From Tepidimonas sp. UBA997 (GTDB lineage: Bacteria > Pseudomonadota > Gammaproteobacteria > Burkholderiales > Burkholderiaceae_C): a DNA stretch of 21,424 bases. Shown one piece after another: positions 7,160-14,962 of the stretch; position 1 is the first letter of the stretch, and each line of letters starts with the position of its first letter. Location of the stretch: positions 1-21,424 of the forward strand of contig DBAZ01000049.1 of the NCBI GenBank assembly GCA_002291945.1. Direction: 5' to 3'. Made by a program: the position numbers and the translations under genes. The notes below the pieces were generated by a model that saw only the letters and a program-made list of their open reading frames with translations, was not told the origin of the DNA and did no database searches.

Positions 7160-7414
7160 ATGGCCCAAGTCAAGATTTACAGCAGCGACTACTGCCCCTA
7201 TTGCCAGCGCGCCAAGGCGCTGTTGCGCCAACGCGGCGTTACCGACTGGGAGGAGGTGGTGGTCGATGGCAAGCCCGATGTGCGTGCTGCCATGGCCCAG
7301 CTCGTGGGGCGCACCAGCGTGCCGCAGATTTTCATCGATGGCCAGCATGTGGGCGGCTGCGATGACCTGCATGCGCTCGATGCGCGGGGCCAACTCCTTG
7401 CCATGCTGACATAA
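7160..7414 (+). CDS. grxC: Glutaredoxin 3
   Basis: This 84-residue dithiol glutaredoxin reduces disulfides and mixed glutathione disulfides with glutathione in the cytosol. The active site CPYC is at residues 12-15. The cis-proline loop TSVPQIFI and the glutathione-contacting GGCDDLHAL are in place, and the length is that of the GrxC class. It lies 14 bases after the rhodanese stop and is co-directional with secB and gpsA. Confidence 0.95.
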   Translation: MAQVKIYSSDYCPYCQRAKALLRQRGVTDWEEVVVDGKPDVRAAMAQLVGRTSVPQIFIDGQHVGGCDDLHALDARGQLLAMLT

Positions 7415-7434
7415 TCCAAGAATGCCCATGAGGC

Positions 7435-7486
7435 GCACCTTCGGTGCTGCTTGAGAAGTCAGCGGGGCATTTGCGGCCATCTCAAG
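7435..7486 (+). other. Two small stem-loops in the grxC-secB spacer
   Basis: GCACC (7435-7439) can pair with GGTGC (7443-7447). CTTGAGA at 7450-7456 is an exact inverted copy of TCTCAAG at 7480-7486, with a 23-base loop. A -10-like GATAAT follows at 7505-7510, without a clear -35. Together with the terminator-like hairpin downstream, these make the 173-base grxC-secB spacer structurally rich. No known RNA family was recognised. Confidence 0.35.
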
Positions 7487-7530
7487 CCCTAATGAACAAT
7501 CTCGGATAATCAAAGCGTTTTGCGTTTCCC

Positions 7531-7569
7531 GCCCGCTGCGAGAAGCGTCTCTCGGCGGGCTTTTCTTTG
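7531..7569 (+). terminator. Rho-independent terminator-like hairpin in the secB leader
   Basis: GCCCGC (7531-7536) pairs with GCGGGC (7555-7560). The stem continues inward with TGCGAGA against TCTCTCG, with one mismatch and one G-T pair, around the loop AGCG. It is followed at once by TTTTCTTT. This is a textbook intrinsic terminator shape, but it ends only about 19 bases before the secB ATG at 7588, so it sits in the secB leader and could be an attenuator. Confidence 0.7.
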
Positions 7570-7587
7570 TTCCACCATTCAATCATC

Positions 7588-8049
7588 ATGGCCGACCAGC
7601 AGCTCAACCCCGTGTTCCAGATTCAACGCGTCTACCTCAAGGAGGCATCGCTGGAGCAACCCAACTCGCCTGCTATTTTTCTGGAGCAGCAGCAGCCCGC
7701 CATCGACATCCAACTGGGCATTGCGGCCGAGACCGTGGCGGATGGCGTGTTCGAAGTCAGCGTCACTTGCACCGTGCAAACCAAGGTGCAGGACAAGACC
7801 GTGTTTCTGATCGAGGCCAAGCAGGCCGGCATTTTCGAGATTCGCAACCTGCCGCAGGAACAACTGGGGCCGATCATGGGCATTGCCTGCCCGCAGATCA
7901 TCTACCCCTACCTGCGTGGCAACGTGGCCGACCTGATCCAGCGTGCCGGCTTCCCGCCGGTGCATCTGGCCGAAATCAACTTCCAGGCCATGTACGAGCA
8001 GCAGCAGATGCAGCAAGACGCTGCCGCCTCGCCCATCATCACCCAGTGA
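7588..8049 (+). CDS. secB: Protein-export chaperone SecB
   Basis: SecB is a cytosolic tetrameric chaperone that keeps preproteins unfolded and delivers them to SecA. The 153-residue product has the family signatures FQIQRVYLKEASLEQPNSP near the start, TVFLIEAKQAGIFEI in the middle and CPQIIYPYLRGNVADLIQRAGFPPVHLAEINFQ towards the C-terminus, with a short Gln/Ala-rich tail (YEQQQMQQDAAA). The ATG at 7588 is chosen because the conserved protein begins there; an upstream TTG at 7567 lies in the U-tract of the hairpin. No Shine-Dalgarno precedes the ATG, and a terminator-like hairpin ends about 19 bases upstream, which is odd for a housekeeping gene. Confidence 0.95.
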   Translation: MADQQLNPVFQIQRVYLKEASLEQPNSPAIFLEQQQPAIDIQLGIAAETVADGVFEVSVTCTVQTKVQDKTVFLIEAKQAGIFEIRNLPQEQLGPIMGIACPQIIYPYLRGNVADLIQRAGFPPVHLAEINFQAMYEQQQMQQDAAASPIITQ

Positions 8050-8072
8050 AGGGTCAGGGGCCTGCATCCGCC

Positions 8073-9104
8073 ATGAAGATTGCCGTTTTGGGCGCGGGTG
8101 CCTGGGGCACTGCGCTGGCGATGGCCGCAGCCCGCGAGGCCGATGGCCGCAACGCGGTGCCGCAGCAGGTGCTGTTGTGGGCCAGAGATGCCCGGCAGGC
8201 GCAGGCCATGCAGGCAGAGCGGGTGAATGCCCGTTACCTGCCCGGGGCAGCTTTCCCAGCCGGCTTGCAAGTGGCCGCGTGCCCGCCCGAGCAGTTGCCG
8301 TCCCTGCTCGGGGAGCAGGACCTGATCGTCGTGGGCACCCCGATGGCGGCCTTGCGCAGCATGTTGCTGCTGCTGCGCGATGCCCGTGCACCGGTGGTCT
8401 GGCTGTGCAAGGGGTTCGAGCAGCCTGCGGCGGGCAGTGACGCGCCGGGCTGGCTGGGGCACGAGATCGCCGCCCAGGTGGCGCCCCAACTGCAGGTCGG
8501 CGTCCTGAGTGGTCCCAGTTTTGCCAAAGAGGTGGCCGCCGGCGCCCCCGCCGCGCTGGTCGCCGCCAGCAGCCATGAAGCGGTGCGCCAGTCGCTGGTC
8601 GCGGCGTTCCACAGCCGCGTCCTGCGTGTTTATGTGAGCGCCGACGTGGTTGGCGTGGAGGTGGGGGGCGCGGTGAAAAACGTGATGGCGATTGCCACCG
8701 GCCTGTCTGACGGCTTGCATTTGGGCCTGAATGCGCGTACCGCTTTGATCACCCGCGGGCTGGCCGAGATGGTCAGGCTGGGCGTGGCGCTGGGCGCACG
8801 GCCCGACACGTTCATGGGCCTGAGCGGCTTGGGCGATCTGGTCCTGACCGCGACCGGCGACCTGAGCCGCAACCGCCAGGTGGGGCTGTTGCTGGCGCAA
8901 GGGCTGACGCTGGCGCAGGCGGTGCAATCACTCGGGCATGTGGCCGAAGGCGTCTATAGCGCCCGTACCGTGGCCCGGCGTGCCAAGCTGCTGGGCGTGG
9001 CGATGCCGATCACCGATGCGGTGGTCGCGCTGCTCGATGGCCAGCTCAAACCGCTGCAAGCGCTGCAGCAACTCATGGATCGCGAGCCCACCACCGAGGC
9101 GTGA
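8073..9104 (+). CDS. gpsA: NAD(P)-dependent glycerol-3-phosphate dehydrogenase
   Basis: GpsA reduces dihydroxyacetone phosphate to sn-glycerol 3-phosphate for phospholipid synthesis in the cytosol. The 343-residue protein begins with the dinucleotide loop GAGAWGTALA (residues 7-16). It has the LSGPSFAKEV motif, the catalytic-lysine region GGAVKNVMAIATG, NARTALITRGLAEM, and GLSGLGDLVLTATGDLSRNR. The ATG at 8073 is 23 bases after the secB stop, and the conserved N-terminus starts exactly there. Between the Rossmann motif and VLLWARD lies a short insertion (DGRNAVPQQ). It is the last gene of the rhodanese-grxC-secB-gpsA run and converges on panC. Confidence 0.95.
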   Translation: MKIAVLGAGAWGTALAMAAAREADGRNAVPQQVLLWARDARQAQAMQAERVNARYLPGAAFPAGLQVAACPPEQLPSLLGEQDLIVVGTPMAALRSMLLLLRDARAPVVWLCKGFEQPAAGSDAPGWLGHEIAAQVAPQLQVGVLSGPSFAKEVAAGAPAALVAASSHEAVRQSLVAAFHSRVLRVYVSADVVGVEVGGAVKNVMAIATGLSDGLHLGLNARTALITRGLAEMVRLGVALGARPDTFMGLSGLGDLVLTATGDLSRNRQVGLLLAQGLTLAQAVQSLGHVAEGVYSARTVARRAKLLGVAMPITDAVVALLDGQLKPLQALQQLMDREPTTEA

Positions 9105-9109
9105 CGCGC

Positions 9110-9127
9110 CCGCCGCTCGGGCGGCGG
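9110..9127. terminator. GC-rich hairpin between convergent gpsA and panC
   Basis: CCGCCGC at 9110-9116 and GCGGCGG at 9121-9127 form a perfect seven-pair stem with the loop TCGG, five bases after the gpsA stop and 12 bases before the panC stop. No T-run follows on either strand, so intrinsic termination would be weak. It may act as a bidirectional pause or 3'-end stabiliser. Confidence 0.4.
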
Positions 9128-9139
9128 CTCGGGGGGGTC

Positions 9140-9991
9140 TCAGCATTCCCAGTTATCGATCAGCCGGGTGCGGCCCAGTTGGGCGGCACCCAAGGCGACC
9201 AGTTGGCCCGGCTGCCAGCCTTCGCCTTGCGGCGGCTGCAAGTCCTGGCGGCGGCGCACGGTCAGGTAATCGACCCGCCAGCCCCGCCGTGCCAGGGCCT
9301 GCATGGCGTGCGACTCCAAGGTGTTCAGATCGCGCTGCCCGCCATGGACAGCGGCGGCCAGCGCTTGGAGGGCCCGCGACAACTCAATGGCTTCGGTGCG
9401 CTCGCTGGCGCTGAGGTAGATGTTGCGTGAACTCAAGGCCAGTCCGTCGTCGGTGCGTTCGATCGCGCCCCCGTGGATGGTGACGGGTAGGGCGAGTTGG
9501 TGCACCATTTGCCGAATCACCATGAGCTGCTGATAGTCCTTCTTGCCGAACACGGCATGCCCTTGCCCGCGTGACTGGCCAAACACGATCTGGAACAGCT
9601 TGAGCACCACCGTGCTGACGCTGGTGAAGAAGCCCGGTCGAAAATGCCCTTCCAGCATGTCGGCCAGGCTGGCCGGGGGGTGTACCTTGAAGCCTTGTGG
9701 TTCGGGATACAGCTCGGCTTCGCTGGGGGCGAACAGCACGTCACATCCGGCAGCTTGCAGTTTGGCGCAATCGGCCTCCAGGGTGCGCGGGTAGGTGTCG
9801 AAGTCTTCGTGGGGCAGGAACTGCAGCCGGTTGACGAAAATGCTCGCCACCGTCACATCACCCAGCGGCTTGGCCTGGCGCACCAGCGACAGATGGCCTG
9901 CGTGCAGGTTGCCCATGGTGGGCACAAAGGCGGGGGCATCGAAAGCAGCGAGGTGCTGGCGCAGTTCGCCGATGGTGTGCAAGACGCGCAT
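9140..9991 (-). CDS. panC: Pantothenate synthetase (pantoate-beta-alanine ligase)
   Basis: PanC joins pantoate and beta-alanine with ATP through a pantoyl-adenylate, the last step of pantothenate synthesis, in the cytosol. The 283-residue product has the HIGH-type motif PTMGNLHAGHLSLV (residues 24-37), VFGKKDYQQL, and the KMSKS-like GLALSSRNIYLS. The ATG at 9991 is chosen over upstream in-frame codons because the conserved MRVLHTIGELR begins there and GGTGA precedes it. Only four bases separate it from the panB stop, so panB-panC is an operon. The usual VNPxQF motif reads VNRLQF here. Confidence 0.94.
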   Translation of the reverse strand: MRVLHTIGELRQHLAAFDAPAFVPTMGNLHAGHLSLVRQAKPLGDVTVASIFVNRLQFLPHEDFDTYPRTLEADCAKLQAAGCDVLFAPSEAELYPEPQGFKVHPPASLADMLEGHFRPGFFTSVSTVVLKLFQIVFGQSRGQGHAVFGKKDYQQLMVIRQMVHQLALPVTIHGGAIERTDDGLALSSRNIYLSASERTEAIELSRALQALAAAVHGGQRDLNTLESHAMQALARRGWRVDYLTVRRRQDLQPPQGEGWQPGQLVALGAAQLGRTRLIDNWEC

Positions 9992-9995
9992 GGTT

Positions 9996-10871
9996 TCACC
10001 AGCCGTGCAGGGCGTTGTCGGGGAAGGAGCCGTCTTTGACGGCTTGTACATAAGCGGCCATGGCCTGCTTGACGCCGGTCTGGCCAGCCATGAAATTGCG
10101 CACGAATTTGGGGGTCTTGCCCAGGTTCACGCCCAGCATGTCGTGCATCACCAGCACCTGGCCAGCGGTGCCATGGCCGGAGCCGATGCCGATGGTGTGG
10201 CAGCGCACCAGTTGCTGCGTCACTTCGGTGGCCAGCGCGGCCGGCACCATTTCCAGCACCAGCATGGCGGCACCGGCGTCTTGCAGTTCCAGCGCGTCGC
10301 GTTTGAGGCGCAAGGCGTCGGCGTCGCTGCGGCCCTGCACGCGGTAGCCGCCCAGCGCATGCACGGTCTGGGGCGTCAGCCCGAGGTGGGCGCACACCGG
10401 GATGCCGCGCTCCACCAGGAAGCGCACCGTCTCGGTGGTCCAGCCGCCGCCTTCGAGCTTGACCATGTGGGCACCGGCGTGCAGCAGGGCCGAGGCGCTG
10501 CGGATGCTCTGCTCCTTCGATTCATGGTAGCTGCCAAAGGGCAGGTCGCCGATCACCCAGGCGGTGCCCTGCACCCGGCGCAGACCCCGCGTCACGCTTT
10601 CGACGTGGTAGCACATGGTGTCGAGCGTGACGCCGACGGTGCTGCTCAGGCCTTGGCAGACCATGCCGAGCGAATCGCCAACCAGCAGGCACTCCACGCC
10701 GGCGCTGTCGGCCACGGCAGCAAAGGTCGCGTCGTAGGCGGTGAGCATGGTGATTTTTTCGCCACGCTCACGCATGTCCTGCAGGCGCGGCAGGCTGACT
10801 GGCTTGCGCGGCGGCAAGGGCGATGCCGCGGGCAGGGTGCCGTAGGGCGTGCTGTTCTGAGTCTCGCTCAT
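9996..10871 (-). CDS. panB: 3-methyl-2-oxobutanoate hydroxymethyltransferase
   Basis: PanB adds a hydroxymethyl group from methylene-tetrahydrofolate to alpha-ketoisovalerate, giving ketopantoate, the first committed step to pantothenate and coenzyme A. The 291-residue protein carries MLTAYDATFA, the metal-binding LLVGDSLGMV, DLPFGSYH, MVKLEGG and AHLGLTPQ, in the expected order of the PanB TIM barrel. About 25 N-terminal residues precede the conserved core. It is the first gene of panB-panC and is divergent from nadC across a 227-base intergenic region. PanD, which supplies beta-alanine, lies in the same window at 14963-15343. Confidence 0.95.
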   Translation of the reverse strand: MSETQNSTPYGTLPAASPLPPRKPVSLPRLQDMRERGEKITMLTAYDATFAAVADSAGVECLLVGDSLGMVCQGLSSTVGVTLDTMCYHVESVTRGLRRVQGTAWVIGDLPFGSYHESKEQSIRSASALLHAGAHMVKLEGGGWTTETVRFLVERGIPVCAHLGLTPQTVHALGGYRVQGRSDADALRLKRDALELQDAGAAMLVLEMVPAALATEVTQQLVRCHTIGIGSGHGTAGQVLVMHDMLGVNLGKTPKFVRNFMAGQTGVKQAMAAYVQAVKDGSFPDNALHGW

Positions 10872-11098
10872 AAGGTCTGTGGGGCGCTGGGTCTATCAGA
10901 TGCCGGTGCCCGCAGGCGCCAAACCGGCTCGTGTAGGTGAAGTCTAGTCGATCCCGGCCCGCCATTGGGGAACGCCACCGGGGCCACCACTGGGGGCCAC
11001 CATTGGGGGGCATGGTGGGCCGCAGGTGGCCACAGGGCGGCGAAGCGTTATGCTTGCGGCCTGTCAACCGTGGAAACGGTAGCCCGAATAGCCCCCAT
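10872..11098. other. panB-nadC divergent intergenic region
   Basis: This 227-base region must hold the promoters of panB (minus) and nadC (plus). No strong -35/-10 pair is visible. TATGCT at 11049-11054 is a possible -10 for nadC, and TTGGCG followed after about 18 bases by TGATAG on the minus strand is a weak candidate for panB. A repeat array (10962-11010) and two inverted repeats lie here: CCACCAT (10997-11003) with ATGGTGG (11012-11018), and ACCGT (11067-11071) with ACGGT (11076-11080). No regulator is assigned. Confidence 0.4.
10962..11010. repeat. Four spaced copies of a CCAYYGGGG motif
   Basis: CCATTGGGG (10962), CCACCGGGG (10975), CCACTGGGG (10987) and CCATTGGGG (11000) follow one another with starts 13, 12 and 13 bases apart. 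The last copy lies next to an inverted repeat. The spacing is a little more than one helical turn, so the copies would present to one side of the DNA only approximately. Confidence 0.55.
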
Positions 11099-11974
11099 AT
11101 GACGACTCCAACCCCCAAAGACGCCGCAGAGCTGCAAGCCCTGGCACAGGCCGATGTGGCCCGCGCCCTGCAAGAAGACGTGGGCAGCGGCGACCTCACC
11201 GCCGCCCTGGTCAACCCGACCCAGCGGGCGTGTGCGCGCGTGCTGGCGCGTGAGTCGGCGCTGATCTGCGGGCGCCCTTGGGTCGATGCCGCGATACGGC
11301 AACTGGAGCCGAATGCGCACATCACCTGGCATGTAGCCGAAGGGGCGCGCTGCCAGCCCAAGCAAGTGGTGTTCGAGGTGCAAGGGCTGGCGCAGCCCCT
11401 GCTGACGGTGGAGCGGACGGCGCTCAATTTCCTGCAGACCCTCAGCGCCGTGGCGACCAAGACGGCGCACTATGTGGCGCTGGTGGCAGGCACGCGCGCG
11501 CGCATCGTCGATACCCGCAAAACCCTGCCCGGCTTGCGGCTGGCGCAGAAATACGCCGTCAGAACCGGCGGCGGCGTCAATCACCGGCTGGGCTTGTACG
11601 ACGCGGTGCTGATCAAGGAAAACCACATCGCGGCCGCGGGTGGCGTGACGGCTGTGCTGGAGCGGGTCAGGCAGAGCGCCCCCCGGGCCGCGTTTGTTCA
11701 AATCGAAGTCGAAACACTGGCCCAGTTGGCGGAAGCCCTGGATGCGGGTGCCCGCATGCTGCTGCTCGACAATATGGACTTGCCCACCCTGCACGCCGCC
11801 GTGCAGCTCAATGCCCGCCATCCCAAAGGGCAGGCCGTGCTGGAAATTTCGGGTGGCGTCAACGAGACCACGGTGCGCACCCTTGCAGAAACCGGGGTGG
11901 ACCGCATCTCCATCGGGACGCTGACGAAAGACGTGCAGGCGGTGGATTTTTCGATGCGCTTCGAGGCGCTGTGA
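11099..11974 (+). CDS. nadC: Nicotinate-nucleotide pyrophosphorylase (carboxylating; quinolinate phosphoribosyltransferase)
   Basis: NadC makes nicotinate mononucleotide from quinolinate and PRPP with loss of CO2, in the cytosol. The 291-residue protein shows EDVGSGDLT near the start, ERTALNFLQTLSAVAT, the PRPP/quinolinate motif DTRKTLPGLRLAQKYAV, GGGVNHRLGLYDAVLIKENH, and the late VEVE-type, LLLDNM and EISGGV motifs. The ATG at 11099 is used because the conserved protein begins there; the frame is open further upstream but codes nothing recognisable. The stop TGA is followed directly by an in-frame ATG of nadA, so nadC-nadA are coupled. Confidence 0.95.
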   Translation: MTTPTPKDAAELQALAQADVARALQEDVGSGDLTAALVNPTQRACARVLARESALICGRPWVDAAIRQLEPNAHITWHVAEGARCQPKQVVFEVQGLAQPLLTVERTALNFLQTLSAVATKTAHYVALVAGTRARIVDTRKTLPGLRLAQKYAVRTGGGVNHRLGLYDAVLIKENHIAAAGGVTAVLERVRQSAPRAAFVQIEVETLAQLAEALDAGARMLLLDNMDLPTLHAAVQLNARHPKGQAVLEISGGVNETTVRTLAETGVDRISIGTLTKDVQAVDFSMRFEAL

Positions 11975-12001
11975 ATGGCTGGGGCCAGGCAAGGAACGGG
12001 T

Positions 12002-13099
12002 ATGCAGCAGGTGATCGAGGTCGATGTTGAACAGCCGTCGTGCCGCACGCGCCACGCTTGGGCGCGGGTGCCGGTGGAGCCTACGCCCGACGAGCGGGTG
12101 GCCTTGCAAGAGCGCATTCGCCGCCTGCTCAAGCAGAACAACGCAGTCATGGTGTCGCACTACTACGTCCACCCCGATCTGCAGGATTTGGCCGAGGAAA
12201 CCGGCGGCATCGTGAGCGACAGCCTGGAGATGGCCCGCTTTGGCCGCGACCACAGCGCCCAGACGCTGGTGGTCAGTGGGGTGCGCTTCATGGGTGAAAC
12301 GGCCAAAATCCTGTCCCCCGAAAAAACCATCCTGATGCCCGATCTGGATGCCACCTGCTCACTCGATCTGGGTTGCCCGGCGGACGATTTCGCCGCCTTC
12401 TGCGCCGAGCACCCGGACCGCACCGTGGTGGTGTATGCCAACACCAGCGCCGCCGTCAAGGCGCGTTCCGACTGGCTGGTGACTTCCAGTTGTGCGCTCG
12501 ACATCGTGCGGGCGCTCAAGGACAAGGGGCACAAAATCCTGTGGGCACCCGACAAGCATCTGGGCGAGTACATCCGGCGCGAAACCGGTGCCGACTTGCT
12601 GATGTGGCGCGGCTCCTGCGTGGTACACGACGAGTTCAAGGCCTTCGAGCTGCAGGCGCTGCGGCAGCAGCACCCCGAGGCCAAGGTGCTGGTCCACCCC
12701 GAAAGCCCGGCCGATGTGGTGGCGCTGGCCGACGCCGTCGGCTCGACCAGCGCCATTCTGAAAGCGGCGCAGACGCTGGACGCGCCCACCTTCATCGTCG
12801 CCACCGACAGCGGCATGCTGCACAAGCTGCGCACCCTGAACCCGGGCAAGGTGTTCATCGAAGCGCCCACGGCGGGCCACAGTGCCACCTGCAAGAGCTG
12901 CGCCCATTGCCCGTGGATGGCCATGAACAGCCTGGCTGGCGTGGCCAGAGTGCTGGAGTCCGGGGGCAACGAAATCCATGTTGACCCGGCCCTGATTCCG
13001 CGGGCTCGGCTGCCGATCGACCGCATGCTGGCGTTCACGGCGGCGCTCAAAGGCGGACAGGATGCCGGGGCTTTGGTGCCGCACCTGGGCGCGGCCTGA
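12002..13099 (+). CDS. nadA: Quinolinate synthase (NadA, [4Fe-4S])
   Basis: NadA condenses iminoaspartate, made by NadB, with dihydroxyacetone phosphate to give quinolinate, using an oxygen-sensitive [4Fe-4S] cluster. The 365-residue product has the three cluster cysteines in their usual contexts: DATCSLDLGCP (Cys119), WRGSCVVHDEF (Cys206) and the CKSCAHCPWM triple (Cys303 as ligand). Substrate motifs include MVSHYYVHPDLQDLAE and GVRFMGETAKIL. The ATG at 12002 has AAGGA six bases upstream; another in-frame ATG at 11975, touching the nadC stop, would add nine residues. pabBC follows after nine bases. The third enzyme of the pathway, nadB, is at 18583-20238. Confidence 0.94.
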   Translation: MQQVIEVDVEQPSCRTRHAWARVPVEPTPDERVALQERIRRLLKQNNAVMVSHYYVHPDLQDLAEETGGIVSDSLEMARFGRDHSAQTLVVSGVRFMGETAKILSPEKTILMPDLDATCSLDLGCPADDFAAFCAEHPDRTVVVYANTSAAVKARSDWLVTSSCALDIVRALKDKGHKILWAPDKHLGEYIRRETGADLLMWRGSCVVHDEFKAFELQALRQQHPEAKVLVHPESPADVVALADAVGSTSAILKAAQTLDAPTFIVATDSGMLHKLRTLNPGKVFIEAPTAGHSATCKSCAHCPWMAMNSLAGVARVLESGGNEIHVDPALIPRARLPIDRMLAFTAALKGGQDAGALVPHLGAA

Positions 13100-13108
13100 C
13101 GCCCCTCG

Positions 13109-14932
13109 ATGAACGTGCAGGCCTGGATCGATTTTGCGGCGCCGTCGGTGCAAGGTCGGCGCGTCTGCGCTGCCTTGGACGCGCCCGTGCAGGTGTGGGT
13201 GGCCCACCAGTGTGCTGACGTCCTGCCTGTGCTCGACAAGGTGCAGGCCGCTGCGCAAGACGGATACTGGTGCGTCGGGTATGTGCGCTACGAGGCCGCC
13301 CCGGCGTTTGATCGCGCCCTCGACACCCACCCGGCCGATGGCCCACTGGCCTGGTTTGGCGTGTTTGCGGCACCTGCTGTGCCTGTTGTGCCTGTTGTGC
13401 CTGATGCATCTGCTGCGCCTGCTGCGTCTGCGGCACCGGAGTCCGGCGCGACTGGGGCCGGCGTCGCTCCCGTGGCAGCGTGGGACGAGGGCATGCCCAG
13501 ACCCGCTTTTGATGCCGCGATGGCCCGGATACACGAGGCGATCGAGGCCGGTCGATACTACCAACTCAACCTCACCCACGGCCTGCGCGGGCGCTTGCTG
13601 CAGGGCACGCCCTGGGCCTTATTCCAGGCGCTCAGGCGTGCCCAACCCGGCGGCTACGCCGCTTATGTGGATGCAGGCGATGAGCAGGTGTTGTCGGTCT
13701 CCCCCGAGCTGTTTTTTGACTGGGACGGCACCCACCTGCTGACTAGGCCCATGAAAGGCACGGCACCGCGCGGGGCGACGCCCGCAGCCGATGCCGCCTG
13801 CGCCGACGCCTTGCGCGACAGCCCCAAGGAGCGTGCCGAGAACGTGATGATCGTTGACTTGCTGCGCAATGACCTGTCGCGCATTGCCGAGCCCCACAGC
13901 GTGCGCGTGTCACGCCTGTTTCATTGCCAAGCGCTGCCCAGCGTGTGGCAAATGACCTCCGACATCGCGGCACGAACCCGGCCCGGCATCACCTTGGCCG
14001 ACATCTTTCGTGCCCTGTTTCCGTGTGGTTCCATCACGGGGGCCCCCAAAGTGGAGGCCATGAGGCACATCCGTGCTCTGGAGCCTGGACCGCGCGGCCC
14101 GTATTGTGGATCGGTCGGGGTGGTCAGGCCGGGCGCTCAGCCGGGCACGGTGGCGGCCACGTTCAACGTTGCCATCCGCACCGTGCTGGCCCGCTCGGGG
14201 GCCGAGGGCGTGAGCCTGCACTGCGGCATAGGCAGTGGCATCACGAGCGACGCCACGCCCGATGCCGAATGGCAGGAATGGCGACACAAACAGGCGTTTC
14301 TGGAGCGTGCCAGCCAGCCTTTTGACTTGCTGGAAACCCTCGGGCTGCGCGACGGTGCGGTGCATCAATCGGCCAGGCATGTGGCACGCATGGCCGCCGC
14401 TGCCGCCCACTTTGGCTACCCGTGGCACCCGGGGCGGGCAGCATCCGCCTTGGCCCAAGTGGCGCAGCAGCATGCACAGGGTCACTGGCGTTTGCGTATG
14501 CTGTGCAACGCGGCGGGCGAGGTGTCGGTGCAGGCGTTTGCCATGACCAGCACGCCCGAACCGGTGCGGCTGGCACTGGCTGAGCGCTGTTTTGCAGCCG
14601 CCGACAGCGAGTTTGTGCGCTACAAAACCACCCGGCGCACCCATTACGAAGCGTTCGAACCCCAGCCAGGCGGCGCGTTCGACACCATACTCTGGAACCG
14701 GCACGGCGAATTGACCGAATGCACCCGCGGCAATATCGCCTTGCTGCTGGATGGCCGCTGGCTGACGCCGCCGGTTACGGCCGGGCTGCTCAACGGCATC
14801 GGGCGTCAGTACTGGCTGCAACGGGGTCGGCTCGCCGAGGCGGTGCTGCGCGTGTCCGACCTGAAACGCGCGCAAGGGCTGGCCTTCATCAACAGTTTGC
14901 GCGGCTGGCTGGACGCGCGGTGGGTGGCCTGA
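13109..14932 (+). CDS. pabB: Bifunctional aminodeoxychorismate synthase component I / aminodeoxychorismate lyase (PabB-PabC fusion)
   Basis: The 607-residue protein fuses two steps of p-aminobenzoate synthesis for folate. The PabB part (about residues 1-400) has RPMKGTAPRG (Lys near 217), MIVDLLRNDLSRIA, and CGSITGAPKVEAM. The C-terminal part (about 405-607) is a fold-type IV PLP lyase, with YKTTRRTHYEAF (Lys near 507) and ELTECTRGNIALL. A Pro/Ala/Val-rich stretch (about residues 88-125), encoded by a 9-base tandem repeat, interrupts the N-terminal part. The gene begins nine bases after nadA. The amidotransferase partner PabA is not in the window. PabB-PabC fusions occur in other proteobacteria; the placement after nadCA is notable. 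Confidence 0.92.
   Translation: MNVQAWIDFAAPSVQGRRVCAALDAPVQVWVAHQCADVLPVLDKVQAAAQDGYWCVGYVRYEAAPAFDRALDTHPADGPLAWFGVFAAPAVPVVPVVPDASAAPAASAAPESGATGAGVAPVAAWDEGMPRPAFDAAMARIHEAIEAGRYYQLNLTHGLRGRLLQGTPWALFQALRRAQPGGYAAYVDAGDEQVLSVSPELFFDWDGTHLLTRPMKGTAPRGATPAADAACADALRDSPKERAENVMIVDLLRNDLSRIAEPHSVRVSRLFHCQALPSVWQMTSDIAARTRPGITLADIFRALFPCGSITGAPKVEAMRHIRALEPGPRGPYCGSVGVVRPGAQPGTVAATFNVAIRTVLARSGAEGVSLHCGIGSGITSDATPDAEWQEWRHKQAFLERASQPFDLLETLGLRDGAVHQSARHVARMAAAAAHFGYPWHPGRAASALAQVAQQHAQGHWRLRMLCNAAGEVSVQAFAMTSTPEPVRLALAERCFAAADSEFVRYKTTRRTHYEAFEPQPGGAFDTILWNRHGELTECTRGNIALLLDGRWLTPPVTAGLLNGIGRQYWLQRGRLAEAVLRVSDLKRAQGLAFINSLRGWLDARWVA
13371..13433 (+). repeat. Seven-copy 9-base tandem repeat inside pabB
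   Basis: Seven consecutive 9-base units of the type TGCCTGTTG occupy this stretch; the second and third copies are identical and the others differ by one to three bases. They encode the low-complexity run PAVPVVPVVPDASAAPAAS. The unit is a multiple of three, so copy-number change would keep the frame. Confidence 0.85.
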
Positions 14933-14962
14933 CGCATCGGCGTGGCGGCAGGTCGGCCCCGA

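Noticed and set aside
10937..11098. In-frame upstream extension of nadC
   Set aside because: The frame is open because the intergenic region is GC-rich; the translated residues are low-complexity and the conserved NadC N-terminus begins at 11099.
13371..13433. Tandem repeat considered as a CRISPR or regulatory array
   Set aside because: The units are contiguous 9-mers without spacers and lie in frame within pabB, so they are a coding minisatellite.
14933..14962. Terminator between convergent pabBC and panD
   Set aside because: Only four-base stems can be drawn and no T-run follows on either strand.
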